A stretch of 19,067 bases of DNA, from contig JANXQX010000205.1 of NCBI GenBank assembly GCA_025353305.1, positions 1-19,067 of the forward strand, read 5' to 3'. Positions 13,437 through 19,067 of the stretch are shown here, in pieces (the stretch's first letter is position 1; every line of letters begins with the position of its first letter). The notes under the pieces are model-generated. The model worked only from the letters and a program-made list of their open reading frames with translations, did not search any database and was not told where the DNA came from. The position numbers and the translations under genes are program-made. The stretch comes from Holophagaceae bacterium (GTDB taxonomy: Bacteria; Acidobacteriota; Holophagae; Holophagales; Holophagaceae).

Positions 13437-14645
13437 ATGGAACCCACCTTGGTCGTAGCAATGTTGGAGCCGTTCAACGGGTACATCTATCCAAACGAGT
13501 TCTTCCTGCAGTGGGAATTACTGATTGTTTTGTATCCGTATCTGACGGGAATTGTTGCTGGCGCCTTTATTCTGGCTTCGCTTGAACGCGTTTTTCACGT
13601 GAAGGTGCTCTTACCTGTTTATCGCCTGGCGTTGCTGAGCGCCCTGGCATTCATGATTGTGGCGCCCTTGCCGTTGGCGGCGCACCTGGGGCATCCGGAA
13701 CGGGCGTTGGAGATGCTAGTCACACCGCATACGGCGTCGGCCATGGCGATGTTCGGCTTTGTTTACGCATGGTATTTGCTCGTGGTCCTGCTCCTCGAGA
13801 TCTGGTTTGATTACCGGGCTGATATCGTAAATCTTTCAAATTCAAAGACCGGCTTGATGAAGTTTGTATACAAAGTCATGACCCTAGGCGCGACCGATAT
13901 ATCGCCGGAAGCATTACGTTTTGATGACAAGGCCGGCAAGATCATTACGATCGTAGGTATCCCTTCAGCGTTTCTGCTGCATGGCTATGTCGGATTCATT
14001 TTCGGCTCGATCAAGGCCAATCCATGGTGGAGTTCGGTCTTGATGCCGGTCGTGTTCCTGTTTTCGGCCATCGTGTCGGGGATGGCCGCCGTGCTTCTGA
14101 TCTATATGGTGGCCTCCTGGTCCCGCTGGAAGACGATCGACATGGCCTGTATCAACAAGCTGGCCGAGTTCCTCCTTTATGCGATGGTCGTTGATTTCTC
14201 CCTGGAATTCCTCGATTTCATCCACCGCCTCTATGAGTCGGAAGAGTCCATCCACATTCTTTCGCAGCTCATATCGGATCGGCTGTTCATCAGCCTGATC
14301 GTGTCTCAGGTGTTGATCGGCGGCCTTGTGCCCATTTTTGGCATCCTGTTTGGCCGTTATGGGAAATTACCGGATGAAATGCGCAAGATGCTCTATTTCA
14401 TGAGTGGCTTGTTGATTCAGGTCGGCATTTTCAGCATGAGATGGAATGTGGTCATTGGAGGGCAGATGTTCTCCAAGAGCCTGCGAGGCCTCACGGTGTA
14501 TAAAGTTCATTTACTGGGGGTTGAAGGGTTGCTGGTGTCCATCGGATTCCTGATCCTGCCCCTGGTGATCCTGTTTGTGCTGCTCAAACTGCTTCCGCCA
14601 TGGCTTCACGATAAGCCTGATGAATCGGCCGTTCCGGTCGCCTGA
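13437..14645 (+). CDS. NrfD/PsrC-like integral membrane quinone-site subunit
   Basis: A 402-residue polytopic membrane protein with about nine or ten hydrophobic helices. The opening 'FFLQWELLIVLYPYLTGIVAGAF' and the following 'LPLAAHLGHPERALEML' are typical of the NrfD/PsrC family, whose members exchange electrons with the menaquinone pool and pair with a four-cluster ferredoxin subunit. It starts four bases after the Fe-S gene, with GGAGG (13421-13425) upstream, and ends the three-gene operon. No molybdopterin or other catalytic subunit follows, so the complex is probably a quinol:cytochrome c oxidoreductase and not a terminal reductase by itself. That is inference from gene content. Confidence 0.9.
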   Translation: MEPTLVVAMLEPFNGYIYPNEFFLQWELLIVLYPYLTGIVAGAFILASLERVFHVKVLLPVYRLALLSALAFMIVAPLPLAAHLGHPERALEMLVTPHTASAMAMFGFVYAWYLLVVLLLEIWFDYRADIVNLSNSKTGLMKFVYKVMTLGATDISPEALRFDDKAGKIITIVGIPSAFLLHGYVGFIFGSIKANPWWSSVLMPVVFLFSAIVSGMAAVLLIYMVASWSRWKTIDMACINKLAEFLLYAMVVDFSLEFLDFIHRLYESEESIHILSQLISDRLFISLIVSQVLIGGLVPIFGILFGRYGKLPDEMRKMLYFMSGLLIQVGIFSMRWNVVIGGQMFSKSLRGLTVYKVHLLGVEGLLVSIGFLILPLVILFVLLKLLPPWLHDKPDESAVPVA

Positions 14646-14665
14646 TCGGAAATCCGATCTGCGAA

Positions 14666-15802
<1,137 letters not shown>

Positions 15803-15806
15803 TTAC

Positions 15807-15853
15807 GTATCACATCGCTCCAGGATCACGCGCAAACATTAAGTCTGGATCAC
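15807..15853. repeat. Spaced GGATCAC-like direct repeats in the OYE/pnt divergent region
   Basis: GTATCAC (15807-15813), GGATCAC (15823-15829) and GGATCAC (15847-15853) occur in the same orientation within the 205-base divergent spacer. They could be regulator half-sites or chance repeats. Confidence 0.25.
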
Positions 15854-15935
15854 ACTTTCAAAACTCACCGTCAAGCATATTCACACCACCCTTTGAAGCG
15901 CCCTGAACCAGTCCGCCCCAGACCGTGAGGAGACC

Positions 15936-17114
15936 ATGAAGATTGCTGTTCCCAAGGAAACCCGAGAAAAGGAGAACCGCGTCGCCCTGGATCCGGAATC
16001 CTGCAAGAAGCTGATCCAGGCCGGGATCGAAATTTCCATTGAAGCGGGTGCCGGAGAGAGGGCTTTCTTTCCGGATGAGGCCTACAGAAAACATGGGGCA
16101 TCGATCGTTCCTGATATCGAAGAACTGCTTGGAAACTCCGACTTCAATCTGATGGTCAATGCCCCTGGGCCCCGGCCCGATGGCCGCCACGAGGCTGAAT
16201 TGATGAAGCCCGGTTCCATGCTGCTGGCTTCGATCTTTCCTACGCGAAATCTCGATTCCGTGAAGAAAATGACCGGACGGAAGATCACTGCCTTTTCAAC
16301 GGACTGCATCCCCCGCACGACCAGGGCCCAGGCCATGGACACCTTGTCGAGCCAAGGAAATATCGTGGGTTACAAAGGTGTGCTGTTGGGCGCCGTCGAG
16401 CTGCCCAGCTATTTCCCGATGTTCATGACCGCGGCGGGGACCACGCTCTCGGCCAAGGTCTTTGTCATCGGAGCTGGCGTGGCCGGTCTTCAGGCCATCG
16501 CCACGGCCAAGCGGTTGGGCGCCAGCGTGACCGCCACGGATGTCCGCCCCGAGGTCAAAGAGCAGATCGAATCCGTGGGTGGCAAATACATCGGCATCGA
16601 ACTTCAGCAGAACACTCAAGGAGGGGGCGGGTACGCCGCGGAGCTGTCAGCCGAGGACAAGGCCCGCCAGGCCAAGATGCTCGCCGATCATTGCGCGCAG
16701 GTGGACGTGGTGATCACGACCGCGCTCATCGGCGGCGTCCTGGCGCCAAAGCTCCTGGACGAGACCATCGTGAGCTCCATGAAGCCCGGCTCCGTGATCG
16801 TGGACCTGGGCGCGGATGGCGGCGGCAATTGCACCTTGTCCAGGATCGGGGGGACCATCGAGATCGGTGGCGTCAAGATCATCGCGCCGACCAACCTGCC
16901 ATCCACCCTTCCCCACCACGCGAGCATGCTGTTCTCCCGGAACCTGCTGAATTTCGTCATGGCTTTCTGGAAGAAGGATGAGTCACGTTTCGACCTGGAT
17001 TGGAACGACGACATCCTGAAAGCCTGCGCGGTGACCCACGACGGCGAGATCATTCACGGCCCGACGCTGAAAGCGCTTGAAACAATGCAGGCCTTGAATT
17101 CGCCCAGCGCTTGA
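15936..17114 (+). CDS. pntAA: Proton-translocating NAD(P) transhydrogenase, alpha subunit part 1 (NAD-binding)
   Basis: A 392-residue soluble domain I of the transhydrogenase, which binds NAD(H). It begins 'MKIAVPKETREKENRVAL', the standard start, has 'RAQAMDTLSSQGNIVGYKG' (130-148) and a Rossmann motif VIGAGVAG (177-184) with 'TDVRPEVKEQ' after it. The complex transfers hydride between NADH and NADP+ at the expense of the proton gradient and supplies NADPH. Domain I is a separate polypeptide here, as in the three-gene form of many bacteria, unlike the fused E. coli PntA. ATG 15936 has GAGGAG three bases upstream, slightly close. Confidence 0.97.
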   Translation: MKIAVPKETREKENRVALDPESCKKLIQAGIEISIEAGAGERAFFPDEAYRKHGASIVPDIEELLGNSDFNLMVNAPGPRPDGRHEAELMKPGSMLLASIFPTRNLDSVKKMTGRKITAFSTDCIPRTTRAQAMDTLSSQGNIVGYKGVLLGAVELPSYFPMFMTAAGTTLSAKVFVIGAGVAGLQAIATAKRLGASVTATDVRPEVKEQIESVGGKYIGIELQQNTQGGGGYAAELSAEDKARQAKMLADHCAQVDVVITTALIGGVLAPKLLDETIVSSMKPGSVIVDLGADGGGNCTLSRIGGTIEIGGVKIIAPTNLPSTLPHHASMLFSRNLLNFVMAFWKKDESRFDLDWNDDILKACAVTHDGEIIHGPTLKALETMQALNSPSA

Positions 17115-17140
17115 TTCCTTTGGAAGGGAGAACCCACTTT

Positions 17141-17506
17141 ATGCACCTTTCTGAGAACGCAACCGCCGTCGTTCAGGCAGACGCGAGCCATGCGTCGGGG
17201 GGACACGGCCAGATTGATTTCATGGGCGCCCTCTTCGTGTTCATGCTGGCGAGCTTCATCGGAGTCATGGTCATCCAGCGGGTGTCCCGCCTGCTGCACA
17301 CGCCGCTCATGAGCCTGACCAATGCCATCTCCGCCATCGCGGTCGTCGGCGCCATCATCGTCGCGGCCGGGAAGGACAATCCTCCCTACATCATGGCCCT
17401 GGGCATCATTGCGATCATCTGTTCGACGACCAATATCGTGAGCGGGTTCCTCATCACGGATAGAATGCTGAAGATGTTCAAGAAGCAGGGCGGGGGCGGC
17501 AAATGA
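17141..17506 (+). CDS. pntAB: NAD(P) transhydrogenase, alpha subunit part 2 (membrane domain)
   Basis: A 121-residue membrane subunit with a short hydrophilic N-terminus and three hydrophobic helices (about 29-45, 55-76 and 83-103). 'HTPLMSLTNAISAIAVVGAI' is the conserved signature of the PntA C-terminal membrane domain. Together with the PntB helices it forms the proton channel. I chose ATG 17141, with AAGGGAG upstream; the TTG at 17111 would overlap the pntAA end and has no ribosome site. The stop overlaps pntB as ATGA (17503-17506). Confidence 0.95.
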   Translation: MHLSENATAVVQADASHASGGHGQIDFMGALFVFMLASFIGVMVIQRVSRLLHTPLMSLTNAISAIAVVGAIIVAAGKDNPPYIMALGIIAIICSTTNIVSGFLITDRMLKMFKKQGGGGK

Positions 17507-18927
17507 GCGCCGAAAACCTAGTCCAGCTTCTATACCTGATCTCCACGGCTCTGTTCATCATGTCCCTCAAGTGGATGAGCGACCCGGCGACTGCCCGCAA
17601 AGGCGTGTTCTCCGGCGTGGCGGCCATGCTCCTTGCGGTCGCAGGCACCCTGGCGGGTGTCGCCACCACCGGCGGAACACACTATTGGTGGATTCTCGGC
17701 GCCTTCGCGGTCGGCTCCGCCATTGGGTATCCACTCGCACAGGTCCCACTGACCGCGGTTCCCCAGCGGACCGCGCTCTCTCACGCTTTCGGCGGATTGG
17801 CGGCGGGTCTCGTGGGCACCGCGAAATTTTTTCTCTATTTCGGCCAGGGGAATGCGTCCTCGCTCTCGCCCTTCATCATGGTGGCGCTGGTCGCCGAGAT
17901 CCTGCTTGGCTACCTGACCTTCACGGGTTCGCTGATGGCTGCCGGAAAGCTCCAGGAAGTGACGTGGATCCCCCAACGGCCCGTGACCTACCCGCTGCAG
18001 AACGTGGGCAACATCGGCCTCTTGATTGTGGCGATCGGGCTGGGGGTTGGACTGGTCATGACCCCGCTGGCGAGCTGGGCCCCCTACGCTTTCGTAGGTG
18101 TGATCCTTCTGTCCTTGGCCTTCGGCGTCCTCATGATCCTCCCCATCGGCGGCGCGGACATGCCGACGGTCATTTCGATCCTGAACGCCTATGCGGGCCT
18201 TTCCGCGGTCGCCATGGGCTTTGTGCTCAACAACAAGCTCCTGATCATCGCGGGCGCGCTTGATGGCAGCTCAGGCCTGATCCTTTCGATCATCATGTGC
18301 AAGGCCATGAACCGTTCCTTCGCGAACGTCCTGTTCGGCGCTTTCGGGCAGGCCCCGCAGGTCTCCGAGGCGGGCGAAGCAAAGGCCTACAAGAGCGATA
18401 CCACCGAGAGCGCCGCGCAGGTGCTCGGGCAGGCCAGCCTCGTGGTGATCGTTCCCGGCTACGGCCTGGCGGTGGCCCAGGCCCAGCACAAGGTCCGCGA
18501 GCTTTACGACCTGTTGAGGAAGCGCGGCATCACCGTGAAATTCGCGATACACCCGGTCGCTGGCCGCATGCCCGGGCACATGAACGTGCTTCTTGCGGAA
18601 GCCGAGATTCCCTACGATGACCTTGTCGAGATGGACGTGATCAACGGCGACATGCCTCAGACCGACGTGGCCCTCATCATCGGTGCCAATGACGTGGTCA
18701 ATCCCGCCGCCCGTTCCGACAAGAACAGCCCGATCTTCGGCATGCCGATCATCGATGCGGACAGGGCCAAGACCGTCTACGCCATCAAGCGCTCCAAGAA
18801 CCCAGGCTTTGCAGGCATCGACAACGAACTCTACTTCCTGGACAAGACCTTCATGCTCTTCGGCGACGCCAAGGCCGTCGTGGGCGAACTGGCCAAGCAG
18901 CTCGCGGACGATGGCGGAGGGCATTGA
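17503..18927 (+). CDS. pntB: NAD(P) transhydrogenase, beta subunit (membrane and NADP-binding)
   Basis: A 474-residue subunit, the usual length. The first ~265 residues are a multi-helix membrane domain, including 'TAVPQRTALSHAFGGLAAGLVG' region residues and 'GGADMPTVISILNAYAG'. The C-terminal domain III binds NADP(H), with 'VIVPGYGLAVAQAQHKV' carrying the GxGxxx(A)x fingerprint, then 'HPVAGRMPGHMNVLLAEA' and 'GANDVVNPAA'. It completes the pntAA-pntAB-pntB operon and starts within the pntAB stop. Confidence 0.97.
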   Translation: MSAENLVQLLYLISTALFIMSLKWMSDPATARKGVFSGVAAMLLAVAGTLAGVATTGGTHYWWILGAFAVGSAIGYPLAQVPLTAVPQRTALSHAFGGLAAGLVGTAKFFLYFGQGNASSLSPFIMVALVAEILLGYLTFTGSLMAAGKLQEVTWIPQRPVTYPLQNVGNIGLLIVAIGLGVGLVMTPLASWAPYAFVGVILLSLAFGVLMILPIGGADMPTVISILNAYAGLSAVAMGFVLNNKLLIIAGALDGSSGLILSIIMCKAMNRSFANVLFGAFGQAPQVSEAGEAKAYKSDTTESAAQVLGQASLVVIVPGYGLAVAQAQHKVRELYDLLRKRGITVKFAIHPVAGRMPGHMNVLLAEAEIPYDDLVEMDVINGDMPQTDVALIIGANDVVNPAARSDKNSPIFGMPIIDADRAKTVYAIKRSKNPGFAGIDNELYFLDKTFMLFGDAKAVVGELAKQLADDGGGH

Positions 18928-18951
18928 TACCAAGTTGCATTCAAAGAAATA

Positions 18952-18982
18952 GAACCACCAAGACACAAAGGGCACAAAGAGA
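18952..18982 (+). repeat. Purine-rich intergenic repeat-like motif
   Basis: The unit CACCAAGACACAAAGGGCACAAAGAG, split here as CACCAAGACACAAAG and GGCACAAAGAG, contains internal near-repeats of GACACAAAG/GGCACAAAG. Similar C-free purine-rich strings with CACAAAG steps recur in intergenic regions of several bacterial phyla, as I recall. Only one copy is in this window. Confidence 0.35.
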
Positions 18983-19013
18983 CTCGTCATGTGCGAGCTT
19001 CGCAGCTGAAATT

Positions 19014-19067
19014 CAGGTGGCCCGGCGGCGGACTCACGCTTAGGTGTGATCCGCGCCGGGCTACCTG
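19014..19067. repeat. Long imperfect inverted repeat at the right window edge
   Basis: CAGGTGGCCCGGCG at 19014-19027 pairs with CGCCGGGCTACCTG at the window end, and the inner parts (GCGGACTCAC and GTGTGATCCGC) continue the pairing around a short loop centred on TTAG. The arms are about 24 bases with a few mismatches. No T-run is visible before the window ends. It may be the pnt operon terminator, a REP-like element or the end of a larger repeat. Confidence 0.55.

Noticed and set aside
14644..14659. Palindrome GATCGGA-AA-TCCGATC after the nrfD-like stop
   Set aside because: Loop too small for the full stem and no T-run; may be chance between two converging genes.
18271..18990. 239-residue minus-strand open frame opposite pntB
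   Set aside because: His/Val/Gly-rich antisense shadow of a highly conserved gene; no recognisable domain or ribosome site.

Overview
The window looks like a piece of chromosome from a GC-rich Gram-negative bacterium, most likely an acidobacterium of the Holophaga/Geothrix type. This is inferred from protein character and gene content (octaheme cytochrome with Fe-S and NrfD partners, three-subunit proton-translocating transhydrogenase, hemerythrin, M20 protein); no taxonomic marker gene is present. No phage, CRISPR array or intact insertion sequence is visible.

Layout. (1) Positions 2-1727, + strand: a tightly overlapping operon with the 3' end of a PgsA-type phosphatidyltransferase, a DUF502 membrane protein and a short-chain dehydrogenase. 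(2) Positions 1724-2436: a decayed stretch with remnants of at least two genes. (3) Positions 2529-3948: a short GlpD-like FAD oxidoreductase, then tRNA-Arg(ACG) with a plausible promoter and a clear terminator. Positions 3949-4204 hold no gene. (4) Positions 7788-4205, - strand: a four-gene acyl-transfer operon in the order MBOAT acyltransferase, SGNH/DltD-like protein, acyl carrier protein, FabH-like ketosynthase. The FabH-like protein keeps the family His and Asn but has Ser where the catalytic Cys should be. This is a Dlt-like logic (carrier, MBOAT, SGNH) with a thiolase-fold protein in place of the DltA ligase, and it is the best candidate for an undescribed system here. (5) Positions 7887-9392: a secreted M20-family protein with altered metal ligands, divergent from the acyl operon across a region with repeated AGATGAT half-sites. 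(6) Positions 9459-11384, - strand: hemerythrin-like protein, YbaK/EbsC deacylase-like protein and isochorismatase-family hydrolase. (7) Positions 11878-14645, + strand: a membrane electron-transfer module of octaheme cytochrome c, four-cluster ferredoxin subunit and NrfD-like quinone-site protein, preceded by about 490 bp without a gene that carries a good Crp-type palindrome. (8) Positions 14666-15730, - strand: an Old Yellow Enzyme of the YqjM class. (9) Positions 15936-18927, + strand: pntAA-pntAB-pntB, followed by a purine-rich repeat and a long hairpin at the window edge.

Taken together the window mixes envelope biogenesis (PgsA, the acyl-modification operon), redox metabolism (GlpD-like enzyme, cytochrome module, OYE, transhydrogenase) and small stress-type enzymes. 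By eye, the cytochrome module and the MBOAT/SGNH genes are less GC-rich than their neighbours; no composition was computed.
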